Notes: generated from the sequence alone by a model not told the origin. DNA of 57,415 nucleotides from Chlamydiales bacterium (GCA_024233575.1 JACKPN010000010.1:1-57415); one strand, 5' to 3'. Positions 43,565 through 52,746 are shown, counted from the stretch's first letter. Made by a program: numbers and translations.

Positions 43565-45010
43565 ATGAATCAACAAGATGCTTTAGAACGCCTTGTCGTT
43601 GTCTCTAACCGGTTGCCGGTTGTCCTGTCGAGAAAAGAAGGCAGGCTCGCAATCAAGAAGGGGACAGGAGGCTTGATTACGGCCTTGGCGCCAATCATGC
43701 GTGAGCGTGGAGGTGTGTGGGTCGGGTGGCCTGGAACCGTCGATCTAACACATGAGGAGATCAACGAACTCGCTGCTAAGTTTCGCGAGGAGTCTGGCTT
43801 CGACCTGTTTCCTGTCCTTTTAAGCAGAGAAGAAGTCAGTCTTTACTACGAAGGGTTTTCTAACGAGGTGATCTGGCCTCTCTTCCATGATCTCCATTTT
43901 AAGTGCCATTTTAAACCTGTCTATTGGGAAGCATACCAGCGGGTCAACCGGCGCTTTTCCGAGCAGATCGTGAGAATGATTCAACCGCAGGACTTCTTGT
44001 GGGTTCATGACTACCACTTCCTACTGTTGGCACAGGAGCTGCGGAAGCAGGGGATCAACCAAAAGCTGGTGTTTTTCTTGCATATCCCTTTTGCTCCGCC
44101 GGACATCTTCATGAAAATTCCTTGGAGGCAGGAGATCCTTTCTGCCGTATTGGAATATGATTATTTAGGATTTCAGACGGAGCGCGACAAACTTAATTTC
44201 CTTAACTGTGTAGAAACACTGATGCCAAACGTAAGCATCAAAAGCTACGGCAACTATTCCATATGCCATACGGACAGCCGTCATGTCCATGTCGGCGCTT
44301 ATCCGATTAGTATTGATTTTCACGAATTTTCTGATGAATCGGCCTCAAAGGAAGTTGCAAACGTAGCCTTGCAGATCCATATGATGGAAGATGATCGCAA
44401 GCTGGTATTCAGCGTTGACAGGCTTGACTATACCAAAGGGATCTATCTACAGGTTGGAAGCGATCCGTGAATTTCTAAAAAATATCCTGAGCTCCATGAG
44501 AAAGTGACTTTTCATCAAGTGGTAGTTCCCAGCAGATCGCAAATATCAGAGTATAGCGACCTCAAATCGGAAATCGACGCGCTTGTCGGCGAAATCAATA
44601 GCGCCTACACGAGACCAGGATGGGTGCCTATTCACTACTCTTACCGCTCTCTATCCAGGGAGGAACTGGTCGCTTTCTACCGTTCTGCCGATGTGATGCT
44701 GATCACTCCTGTCAAAGATGGAATGAACCTTGTTGCCAAAGAATTCGTCGCTGCCAACATTGAGGAGAGCGGGGTGCTGGTTCTAAGTGAATTTGCCGGA
44801 GCCGCAGCGCAGCTCGGCTCGCAGGCTCTCCTGATCAACCCCTACCACACTGTAGGTGTTGCTGAAGCTGTCTACCGCGCCCTTATGATGCCGAAGGAAG
44901 AAAAGCAGCAGCGGATGAAAATATTACGAGACCTGGTTCGTAAAGAAGATATCTTTGCGTGGATCGATTCGATCATCAGTGTGGCACATCAAAACAAAAT
45001 CGTTACGTGA
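43565..45010 (+). pseudogene. otsA: Trehalose-6-phosphate synthase with a local frame disturbance
   Basis: Family 20 glycosyltransferase making trehalose-6-phosphate from UDP-glucose and glucose-6-phosphate. LVVVSNRLPVVL, GTGGLITALAP, WVHDYHF, FFLHIPFAPP, DRLDYTKGI and later DGMNLVAKEFVAA, LSEFAGAA and LINPYHT are all there. Total length 481 codons is normal, but an in-frame TGA lies at 44468-44470. Between 44447 and 44482 the expected RLEAIREFL is in the +1 frame: a one-base gain near 44447 and a loss in an A6 tract (44477-44482) would account for it. Either a recent pseudogene or a sequence error. Confidence 0.85.
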
Positions 45011-46034
45011 CCTTTCCATCTCTCGATAAAATGATCGCAATCGGTCTTGTCTGAGTGAAGTTGGCGAAGATAATGTTGGCGATAACCATGATTGGTACGC
45101 ATAAAAACATCCCCACAACACCCCAGATCGTTCCCCATATCGACAAAGAAAGCAAGATAACAAGACTGCTTAGGTTTACTGACTTTCCTGTCATTTTAGG
45201 ATCTAGAATATTACCGATCACAAACTGTATCGAACCTAGTCCTAACGTCACGAATAAAAAAGGATATAGGGTGCCGAACTGCACAAGGGTAAGAAGGCAG
45301 GGAAAAACCGTTGCAACGATAGATCCAATTGTCGGAATGTAGTTCAAAAGAAAGATCATCATCGTCCAGAATTCAGCAAAATCGACTCCAATCCATTTTA
45401 AAACAAGATAGGACGCAGAAGCGGTAAGAAGACTGAGGAAGGTTTTTACCCGCAGATACGATTGTATTTGCCGCGCGATTTTCGTGATTAGTCCGCGCGT
45501 GTCCTCCAACTTTCCCTTGTTAGAAATCAGCGCCTCTAATTTTGTATCAAAGGAATGCTGTTCTAAAAGCAGGAACAAGATGTAAATGATAATGATCCCG
45601 GTTTTACTTGCTAGCGAGGACACGGTTTGGGCAAAGCTGGAAGCTAACGTTGCGAAATCCAGTCCCGCAAAGGCATCGGCGATCTTAGGCGGGTTTTTAA
45701 CTCCGAACCGCGCCATAGCTGTGTCGACCATTGTCGTCAGTTTCTGTTCATATTCAGGAGCAAGATTGACCAGAGCAGTAACATTATTGATGACTACTGT
45801 GGACAATAGCCATAAAATGGCAAAGCTGCAGATGAAGGCTCCTAAAACCGCTAAAGGATAAGGCACCCACTGCCCGACAAACGGGATCGCCTGGATCGCC
45901 TTGGCTATTGAGATCATCAGATACCAGATTACCACAGCAAGGACAAATGGGATCAACAGATTTTGTGCGATATATAAGATGTAAATGATCAGTGCGGTAA
46001 TGAACAGAGAGTAAAATGTGTTTCGAAGTGTCAT
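45003..46034 (-). CDS. AI-2E-family transporter (PerM/YdiK-like)
   Basis: A 343-residue polytopic protein of the AI-2 exporter/PerM family with about seven to eight membrane helices: LIPFVLAVVIWYLM near the N-terminus, a soluble segment (about 75-125), and the conserved C-terminal part FLLNYIPTIGSIVATVFPCLL and GNILDPKMTGKSVNLSSLVILLS. In other bacteria, members export AI-2 or exchange sodium/protons; the substrate here is unknown. Its 3' end overlaps that of otsA by eight bases. A terminator separates it from the histone-fold gene upstream. Confidence 0.92.
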   Translation of the reverse strand: MTLRNTFYSLFITALIIYILYIAQNLLIPFVLAVVIWYLMISIAKAIQAIPFVGQWVPYPLAVLGAFICSFAILWLLSTVVINNVTALVNLAPEYEQKLTTMVDTAMARFGVKNPPKIADAFAGLDFATLASSFAQTVSSLASKTGIIIIYILFLLLEQHSFDTKLEALISNKGKLEDTRGLITKIARQIQSYLRVKTFLSLLTASASYLVLKWIGVDFAEFWTMMIFLLNYIPTIGSIVATVFPCLLTLVQFGTLYPFLFVTLGLGSIQFVIGNILDPKMTGKSVNLSSLVILLSLSIWGTIWGVVGMFLCVPIMVIANIIFANFTQTRPIAIILSRDGKVT

Positions 46035-46036
46035 AT

Positions 46037-46072
46037 AAAAAAAATAGGCATATCTACAAACGCAGATATGCC
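46037..46072 (-). terminator. Intrinsic terminator of the histone-fold gene
   Basis: On the minus strand GGCATATCT-GCGTTTGT-AGATATGCC forms a nine-base stem and is followed by a T-rich run (46037-46045). It lies 17 bases after the stop of the 46089 gene. Confidence 0.85.
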
Positions 46073-46088
46073 CGGCTGTAGATCTCTC

Positions 46089-46277
46089 TTAATTGACCAT
46101 GAAATCGCGGTCCATCACAGTTTTGCGATTGGCGCGTTTTGCATTTTCAATAGCTTTGTCGCACTCGCGTGCTACAATTTCAGAAAGAGCATCCATGCAG
46201 CTAGCGGACGTATTCATCCCACTTCTATCACGGATCTTTTTCTTGATTTTGCTTGCTACAACTAGAGAATCACTCAT
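46089..46277 (-). CDS. Putative single histone-fold protein
   Basis: A 62-residue protein with AGGAG eight bases before its ATG and its own terminator, so it is a real, separately ended gene. The sequence VVASKIKKKIRDRSG, MNTSASCMDALSEIVARE and AIENAKRANRKTVMDRDF parallels a histone fold: short helix, loop, long helix, and the strand-loop R-K-T-V-x-x-x-D that in archaeal histones reads GRKTIKAEDI. Similar one-fold proteins are known from some bacteria such as Bdellovibrio. It would dimerise and bind DNA. It is unrelated to the lysine-rich chlamydial Hc1/Hc2. Confidence 0.75.
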   Translation of the reverse strand: MSDSLVVASKIKKKIRDRSGMNTSASCMDALSEIVARECDKAIENAKRANRKTVMDRDFMVN

Positions 46278-46458
46278 TGGGTTTTCTCCTCATTAGGTTA
46301 GGTTGTCTCTTCTCTAATTGCTTTGTATAGCAGATCAAACGATCGGTGCAAAGCATATTTTTGAAAAAGTTTCCTTAAATTAAAATATTTAATTGCATTG
46401 AAATTATACCTCTTTTTTTGTTAAAATAATCATTAATTATAATCGGGCATTGATTAGT

Positions 46459-48060
46459 ATGAGGTCGTTAGTTAAAGTAATTATTGCAATTATTATCTCG
46501 ATAGTAACCGTGTATTGTCTCGTGGTTTTGACCAAATCGCATCATTTTTTCTATGGCGTCTACCACTTAAACCGTGCGGAACGTTTGATCGATGAAGGGA
46601 GTTATGTTGAGGGAGATATCTTCAACAAGAAGAGTATTAATGATTTCGAATCTTTCTGGGGTGGACGGTCATACCTTGCCTATTGCTATAAACTATATCT
46701 ATCCCGCCATTGTAACTATCGTGATGAAAATTTTGATCTTCTGAAGAAATACCTGACCAGACTCATCAATATCAGTCCTGACGGTTCAAAAGACGATATC
46801 TGGGGGAGGATCAATCTAGGTATTCTCTATGTCATTCATAACCATTATGATAAAGGCATTCAAGAGCTGCAAACGGTCCTCCCGATGGTCCAGAAAAAAG
46901 GCGATGCCCCCAGCGAAGGCATGATTTACTTTGGGTTAGGCTTCGGCAGCCTGGGGCATCAGAATCTCGAGCAAGCTAAAGCATTTTTTCTGCTCGCAAA
47001 AGAAAAGTATGAGGGAGATCCCGAACAGATTGGCAAATTGGCAGAGGTGAATGCTGCCCTTGCTGTTGTTTGTTTTAATTTAGGAGAAGAGGAGGAAGCG
47101 GTCGCACATTGCGAGAATGCAATCCAAGTCGATAAACGTAACAACCATTTAGTTCATACGAACCGTTATTTTTTACGCGTTTTAGCTGAAGGGTATATTG
47201 ATATCGAAAAAGCCGAACCGATATTGCTGAAAGCGCTTGAGTATGCGCGTATGGATACGGAAAGCAATCCTGATTTGGAAGCGCTGATCCATAAGCAGCT
47301 CGCTGCTTTTTATGCCGGCGATGGCAAGCTTGCGCAGGCACAAGAGCATTTTCTTGCCGCTATTGAGCATGCTTCCGGCATCAAAGGAGCTAGCGAACTA
47401 ACCGGACGCTTGGCGTATGAGTACGCCGTTTTTCTCGATGACTATATGAACAATCCCGAACTTGCAGAAGAACATCTGTACCGTGCTATCGACAACACGC
47501 AAGAAGGATCTGAACTTGCCGCAGACGCATGGGCAAGTTTGGGGATCATCTACCGTAAAAGGATGATGATCGAAGATGCAATCGTCGCCTATGAAAATGC
47601 GTTGATCATTTACGACATTTTGGATATTCCGATGGGCAAGGCGCGGGTCCTTAACAATCTCGGTTACTGCTGCTTTATCGAAGGTAATAACCATCAAGCA
47701 ATCAGCTATGGTAAACGAGCGTTGAAGATTCTCAATGAACAACGTGAAGATGATATTCTATGCTGCGCCGTTTATGATACCCTTGGGTGCGGCTACTTGG
47801 AGATCGGGGACTACGATCGAGCTGAAGAGTGTTTTATCAATGCGATCAACATCGGTCGCCGTAGAGGGGTTTCACCACGTCGACTTGGAGGGTATTACGA
47901 GAAAATGGGCGACCTCTATGATATCTCCCGCGACATGCGAAAAGCGATGTGCATGTGGAAACAAGCATGCCACTGGTATGGAAAGGCAGGGGATCATGAC
48001 CGCGCTCTTGATCTTCAGCAGCGCATTAATCAAAGACAGAGTCGATTGCAAAATAGTTAG
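46459..48060 (+). CDS. Membrane-anchored TPR protein
   Basis: A 533-residue protein with one N-terminal membrane helix (about 6-27, VIIAIIISIVTVYCLVVL) and at least eight TPR-like helical pairs from about residue 110 to the end (for example AKARVLNNLGYCCFIEGNNHQAISYGKRAL, split over two helices). No enzymatic domain is seen, so it is probably a scaffold facing the periplasm or cytoplasm. The frame opens at TTG 46450; the ATG at 46459 puts the basic residues right before the helix. No clear Shine-Dalgarno is present. Confidence 0.85.
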   Translation: MRSLVKVIIAIIISIVTVYCLVVLTKSHHFFYGVYHLNRAERLIDEGSYVEGDIFNKKSINDFESFWGGRSYLAYCYKLYLSRHCNYRDENFDLLKKYLTRLINISPDGSKDDIWGRINLGILYVIHNHYDKGIQELQTVLPMVQKKGDAPSEGMIYFGLGFGSLGHQNLEQAKAFFLLAKEKYEGDPEQIGKLAEVNAALAVVCFNLGEEEEAVAHCENAIQVDKRNNHLVHTNRYFLRVLAEGYIDIEKAEPILLKALEYARMDTESNPDLEALIHKQLAAFYAGDGKLAQAQEHFLAAIEHASGIKGASELTGRLAYEYAVFLDDYMNNPELAEEHLYRAIDNTQEGSELAADAWASLGIIYRKRMMIEDAIVAYENALIIYDILDIPMGKARVLNNLGYCCFIEGNNHQAISYGKRALKILNEQREDDILCCAVYDTLGCGYLEIGDYDRAEECFINAINIGRRRGVSPRRLGGYYEKMGDLYDISRDMRKAMCMWKQACHWYGKAGDHDRALDLQQRINQRQSRLQNS

Positions 48061-48353
48061 GATGTGTTTCTGTATATTCCCGCCTTTTGCGCGCGTTCTT
48101 GCAAACTGTCTAATTTTCAAGCTGTTTATCAGAATAGAGTTACATACTACTTTCACCAAGAAAGCCTTTGAAGAATCTGGGTTCTGACGACTTTGCAATC
48201 AGTTAATCTAGCAATCGCACCTAGGAGAGTTGTGTAAAATAAAATATTCACTCGGTTTCAAGGTGTCAAACTTTTTTTGTGTTTTACGATGTTTTTTATC
48301 TTTATCAAATCTTTAAAATAAGCTGCTATTATCAGGCGTTTTAAAATTAAAAT
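48061..48353. other. Intergenic region with a dispersed-repeat fragment
   Basis: No gene is visible. Bases 48066-48108 (TTTCTGTATATTCC then CGTTCTTGCAAACTG) resemble 11108-11152. The remainder is AT-rich and must hold the promoter of the next gene, but no clear boxes could be set. Confidence 0.45.
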
Positions 48354-49724
48354 ATGGCTCATTTATCGATGTCTAGTGATTTTAAGTACGAAACAATCAA
48401 TAATTTTTACTCTCAAACATTTGCTGAGCAGAAAGGTATACACTCTGTCGATTATCTCAATAGTTGCATTCAAAGTGACTTTAACTGGAAGTACGAAGGG
48501 GTCTCTTATGGCCTGTTTAAGCAGAAATACTCCGACCAAGGTTGGCGCATCCGGAAACTGGTTGCGATGCCAAAAGCGTGTTGGGCTGTGGCAAAATCAG
48601 TATCTCATTTTGCAAAAATGATTCTAATTGCTCCGTTTAGCCATCTGGGAGAAACATTCGGGAGTAAATCTCATTTTGCCATTAAAAAGGAGAGGTATAC
48701 TGCGTACCGAGACTTGCAAGAGGCTTTTGGATGGTTAATCCTCATCTTTTCTGATCGTATTGGATCTTATCACGTGCAAGAAGCAGACTTTCATCGATTT
48801 GCTTACCAATCTGCGATTCATTATAGAGATGACATGTTCAAAGATTTATCATTTCAATCTTTTCACTTTACATACCGACGTTTTAAGGATGGTTACCATG
48901 GAAAACGCATTACACGACGGAATATTCCTAATCGAGCAAGAGACAACGAACACGTTATTATTAGAAATATGATGCTTTCATGTGGTGATTCAATTCGCGT
49001 AGCTTCTCCAAGAATAAAGGACATTCGGAAGAATGCTATGTTGGCTGTTATGCTGCGGGCGGAAAATTTGAAATTCCTGCCATCGCATTTTCATGACGAT
49101 GTAGAGGTCGTGAAGTTAGCATTGGACAGTAACATCAAATCATTGAAGTATGCTTCTGAACGTTTACAAAAAGTGTTACAAGATTATAAACCAGATCCCT
49201 GCACAGAAGAAAAGATAGATAAGTTCCTTGTTGAAAACTTCCCTGATCCCTATTTTTACTATTCATCGAGTTGGGATAGAGATAATAATCGTAATAATAA
49301 CGGAGTGCTCAAAGAGTTGCTTTCAAAGGAACCTAAACCATATTATTATGATTCCGAATTTTGGGATGATGAAGAATCGTTTGAATATCCTGAAGAGATT
49401 GCTAGAGAAGAAAGTGAATCAGCTGAAATGGCTAAGAAAATAATTGAAAATGCTCCCGATCTTTCGAAAGGTCTTCCTGCAATTATTCAAATATTCATGA
49501 ATATTGACGACAAAGACAGGGCAAGGCAACGTTTATGTAGAATGTTAGGCTTGAACTATTCGGTAGATGACGACAAAATTGATCATGTATATAAACGTGT
49601 AATGCGACAAATCCATCCGGATAAATGGAAAAACCCTTACGCTACTGATGTTTCACAGATATTAAATAGTGCAATGAGGGCGTTCAACGACAATGACGCG
49701 CCCCTTGAAGATCGTTCTACATAG
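48354..49724 (+). CDS. Protein with a C-terminal J-domain
   Basis: A 456-residue protein. Only the last 75 residues are recognisable: RQRLCRMLGLNYSVDDDKI, then KRVMRQIHPDKWKNPYATDVSQILN, a J-domain with its HPD motif, which would recruit and stimulate an Hsp70. The first 370 residues have no known domain and include a weakly hydrophobic patch near 85-105 and acidic stretches near 325-350. A J-domain at the C-terminus of a large unknown protein is unusual in bacteria. No Shine-Dalgarno precedes ATG 48354; ATG 48369 is an alternative. Confidence 0.78.
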   Translation: MAHLSMSSDFKYETINNFYSQTFAEQKGIHSVDYLNSCIQSDFNWKYEGVSYGLFKQKYSDQGWRIRKLVAMPKACWAVAKSVSHFAKMILIAPFSHLGETFGSKSHFAIKKERYTAYRDLQEAFGWLILIFSDRIGSYHVQEADFHRFAYQSAIHYRDDMFKDLSFQSFHFTYRRFKDGYHGKRITRRNIPNRARDNEHVIIRNMMLSCGDSIRVASPRIKDIRKNAMLAVMLRAENLKFLPSHFHDDVEVVKLALDSNIKSLKYASERLQKVLQDYKPDPCTEEKIDKFLVENFPDPYFYYSSSWDRDNNRNNNGVLKELLSKEPKPYYYDSEFWDDEESFEYPEEIAREESESAEMAKKIIENAPDLSKGLPAIIQIFMNIDDKDRARQRLCRMLGLNYSVDDDKIDHVYKRVMRQIHPDKWKNPYATDVSQILNSAMRAFNDNDAPLEDRST

Positions 49725-49859
49725 CATTAGAGATTTGTGTGAACCATCAGCCTTTTTAAGGAATACAAATCATAAAAAAGATTTATAGCAGAGCGAAATA
49801 TTGACGTACTTCATGAGATCAACTCAGATTTGAAAATTAAAGAAGTCTGTCAAAAAAAT

Positions 49860-50726
49860 GAACCTGTCCGCAAATTAAAAGTTTAGATATATTCTTCTTA
49901 TTTTGGAGGTAATATGAGTGGTAAGTTTGAAGGGCTTTCTGACATGCAATAGGACATCATCAAACCTCCATTACCATTGCCTAAGAAGAGAGTGGGAAGG
50001 CCAAATCCTGACTTGAGAAAAGTCCTTAACACCATACTTTACGTTGAAATCACAGGATGTAGATGGTGCGGCGTTTCTGTAGGACAGCAGTAGGCTAAAC
50101 ACTCAATTGCACACGAATGGCTTGGTCATTTACAGCAAACCGGAACGTTGGAGCGAGTTAAAAATGGGATATTGTGTGTGGCTGATTTAGCCGAGTTGAT
50201 CGGTCAAAAGGAGCCGTAGACGGCTCTTTTTCCCCAGGTAAGGGAGGGGGTCAGAGCATCGATTACGGTTATAAGGACAAAGGGATAACAAATTACTTGC
50301 TTGTTGATGGAAATGGAATGCCCTTGTCGGCCATTACAACTCCGGCATCTAGCAGTGAGAGGGAACAAGTAAAGTGTTTACTGGAACGTGTTAGAGTTTA
50401 TCACGGCTATGGAAGACCAAAACGTTGTCCTAACGAGATTCATGCAGACAAGGGGTATGATTCAAAAGCTTTACGAGTTTTTCTAAGAAGTAAAGGAATC
50501 AGACCTCTCATACCCAAAAGGACTTGGAGAACGTGAAAGCAGCCTCGTGGAAGAAAGACGTCTACTTCGTAGAGTCGTTGGCAAGTTGAACGCTGTTTTG
50601 CTTAGATGCAAAGAAAATATCGCAGATTAGTTTCTCTCTGGGAGAGACGAGATCAGTACTGGAATGGTTTTTTATAGGTTTCTATCATAATGATCTGGGT
50701 GGACAAATTAAATTGCGGATAGGTTC
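49860..50726 (+). mobile_element. Decayed IS5-family (IS427-like) insertion sequence
   Basis: An 867-base element bounded by inverted repeats GAACCTGTCCGCAAATTAA and GAACCTATCCGCAATTTAA (17 of 19 match). The transposase starts at ATG 49914 after GGAGGT, but has TAG codons at once (49950) and at several later places, plus frameshifts. Recognisable parts are KKRVGRPNPDLR, GCRWC, DGSFSPGKGGGQSIDYGYK (first catalytic Asp near 50219) and HADKGYDSKALR (second Asp). It cannot make an active transposase. Target duplication is not clear. Confidence 0.85.
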
Positions 50727-50816
50727 GTAGTGATTTTAAGATATTCTTGATGTTCATTTTGTGCTCCAAGAGTTAGAGCAAACATTTTTACATCAAGAAC
50801 GTCTTAAAATCACTAC
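50727..50816. mobile_element. 90-bp palindromic miniature element
   Basis: GTAGTGATTTTAAGA and TCTTAAAATCACTAC are perfect ends of a 90-base palindrome whose arms continue through TTCTTGATGT / ACATCAAGAA. It begins exactly where the IS5-family element ends. No coding capacity. Its inner ATTTTGTGCTC recurs in the next element, suggesting kinship. Confidence 0.7.
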
Positions 50817-50823
50817 CTGTCTA

Positions 50824-50985
50824 GGGTGTGTCCCCAAACTCTAGATGGGAGCTTTTTGGATCTTTTTTTGTTGATTTTGTGCTCACTTCTTAGCCTAGTT
50901 CACTAAGTATGCCTTAAGAAGTAATCGCAAAATCAACAAAAAAATCTCTAAAAAAACTCCTGATCTAGAGTTTAGGGACCTCCCA
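50824..50985. mobile_element. Second 162-bp TA-flanked palindromic element
   Basis: Ends GGGTGTGTCCCCAAACTC and (reverse complement of right end) TGGGAGGTCCCTAAACTC; arms continue with TAGAT, GGATC/GAT, T7 and GTTGATTTTG. TA flanks both sides (50822-50823, 50986-50987). Length equals that of the element at 11219-11380, and one arm matches its arm (GTGTGTC..CAA, CTTTT.TGGAT, T7GTT). It supplies the stop codon and last residues of the 50972 gene. Confidence 0.75.
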
Positions 50986-52150
50986 TAGGGACTACCGGTA
51001 TTTGAGTAATTTCAAAATCCGCTTCTTCAAAAAAAATATTAAAGAAATCCTGTTCAACGATACCCTTTTCGGAACAGATAGCAAGCTTTGTTTTCTTCTC
51101 TTCATTTCCTTCAACAGTTACTATACAATAAACTATTTCTGAAGAGCCTATGGGATGATAGTTTCTTTTCATGACAACAGCATCAGAAATTCCAACTTGA
51201 GTTTCTTGTCCAGAGTATCCTCTGGAGGTTTCTGCAAAATTGTCGCTTTCTTTTGAAGATGTGAACGAACAGCCAAATTTCAGTTTAAGAAGTCGTAACC
51301 AAAAAGCATTTAATTCCAATTCACGACCAATTTGGTAAGCGACGGCATGGTATATTTTTAGTCTATTATCAGGAATTGTTGAATCTAACTGATCAATAAG
51401 CCAATGACGATATTTTTCTATTTTAAATTTTTCCGCATCTTGAAAAAGAGGTAAGACAATGCTTATGCACGGCGGATTGAATGTAAGATATCGGAAACCA
51501 CTAGAATTGCGCGATTTTAACCATAGAGAAAAAGATAATGGCTTTTGAAAACCAGATAATTTTCCGGAATTAGCGCGGATTGGGGAGATTTTATAAAAAA
51601 GCATTTTTCTAATGCGGGTGTTATCTCCAATCTGCAAGTACTCATCATCATCTACACTTATCGGATGTTTCGTTTTTCTATATGCTTTATCAATTAGTTT
51701 TACTTGTTCCCAAGAAAATTTATCTCTTTTAGAATAGATGAGGGAGTCGAATATCTTATATAGATATTCAATGGGAAAGTCTTTTCCAAATTTACAACCT
51801 AAAGTGAAAAAATCTGAATATTTTTCTGGATTGTTAATGATCGCATCTTCAAGCTGAGAACGTTCTAATGCAACCACCTTTTTTACCATTTCCTTAAACT
51901 CACCATGTGGTATGGGTTTTTGATTTGAAAGACATACAACAAATCTTTTATATCCCTCATAGGGTAATACCTGGTGTGCCTCATCCAAAGTGGCGAAAAT
52001 TTTTGTTGCAAGAGTCACTGCTTCAGGGCGACAACCCTCTGGAAATTTCGAAGATATTTCATCAATAAACGTCTCTATTTCACTTTTTGTATTTGCAATG
52101 CACGGCGGTTGTTGCAGATGCAGAAAAAAGGCAGTTCTTTCAAGTTGCAT
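50972..52150 (-). CDS. Hypothetical 392-residue protein ending inside a miniature element
   Basis: Unrecognised soluble protein; AAGGAG stands 8 bases before the ATG. It has a helical N-terminal third (IETFIDEISSKFPEGC...), a charged middle and a beta-rich C-terminal part (SEIVYCIVTVEGNEEKKTKLAICSE, split by a turn). The last five codons (M-G-G-P-stop) lie within the right terminal repeat of the 162-bp palindrome, so the native C-terminus may have been replaced. It is flanked by transposon remnants on both sides. Confidence 0.65.
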   Translation of the reverse strand: MQLERTAFFLHLQQPPCIANTKSEIETFIDEISSKFPEGCRPEAVTLATKIFATLDEAHQVLPYEGYKRFVVCLSNQKPIPHGEFKEMVKKVVALERSQLEDAIINNPEKYSDFFTLGCKFGKDFPIEYLYKIFDSLIYSKRDKFSWEQVKLIDKAYRKTKHPISVDDDEYLQIGDNTRIRKMLFYKISPIRANSGKLSGFQKPLSFSLWLKSRNSSGFRYLTFNPPCISIVLPLFQDAEKFKIEKYRHWLIDQLDSTIPDNRLKIYHAVAYQIGRELELNAFWLRLLKLKFGCSFTSSKESDNFAETSRGYSGQETQVGISDAVVMKRNYHPIGSSEIVYCIVTVEGNEEKKTKLAICSEKGIVEQDFFNIFFEEADFEITQIPVVPMGGP

Positions 52151-52276
52151 GAATCACTCCTTGCAGATCATATGGGCGTTGCTGCAAAAATAGCTGCGGA
52201 GAGGCACTTCACAGCTTGGTCTAAGACTTGTAAACCTGTAATTTTGTTTTTGCAAAATCCAAAAACAGGTTCACAA

Positions 52277-52645
52277 ATGACTCAGACAGCAAAACGAAGT
52301 ACCGTGTCCGCAACTGGAAACAATATAACAGATTTCTTATCAATCGTGGAAGCATATCATTTTGTTTTTCCAATGATGTAATCGATCAATGGAATTCCAA
52401 GAAGCGCTATAGAGCCACGCAAGGCTACTTAGAATCACTGATCCAACTTATGGGACTAACCATTCCCTGTCCTGATTATTCCTTAATTTGTCGTAGAGCA
52501 AGCAAAGTGCAGATACCCCTGCAGCATCTTCAAAGTAGTGAATTTTTACATGTCGCATTTGATTCAACCGTACTAAAAGTTTATCCAGAGGACGCGAGAA
52601 AACTCAGCCCTAAAGGACTGAGTTTTCTCGCGTCCTCTGGATAAA
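52277..52645 (+). mobile_element. Remnant of a second IS5-like transposase
   Basis: Frame 52291-52644 reads KYRVRNWKQYNRFLINRGS, SFCFSNDVIDQWN, then GYLESLIQLMGLTIPCPDY, LICRRASKVQI and HVAFDSTVLKVY, the N-terminal half and first catalytic Asp of an IS5-type transposase (usually DSTGLKVY). About 30 expected residues are missing after QWNSKKR, the start is out of frame, and the gene is cut at VYP where a large hairpin begins. Non-functional. Confidence 0.75.
52580..52645. repeat. 28-bp perfect inverted repeat (hairpin)
   Basis: Two exactly complementary 28-base arms (52580-52607 and 52618-52645), beginning TTTATCCAGAGGACGCGAGA, surround a ten-base loop CCCTAAAGGA that can itself pair further. 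It truncates the transposase remnant. It lacks a following T-run, so a palindromic repeat or inversion product is likelier than a simple terminator. Confidence 0.8.
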
Positions 52646-52746
52646 ATCTTCATTGGGCACTCCTGATCAACAGAAAAGTTTTTCTTGTCTTAATTCCTGA
52701 TTATCCTCTATCTGTCTTATACCAATTCTTAACGGAGTAATGACGT

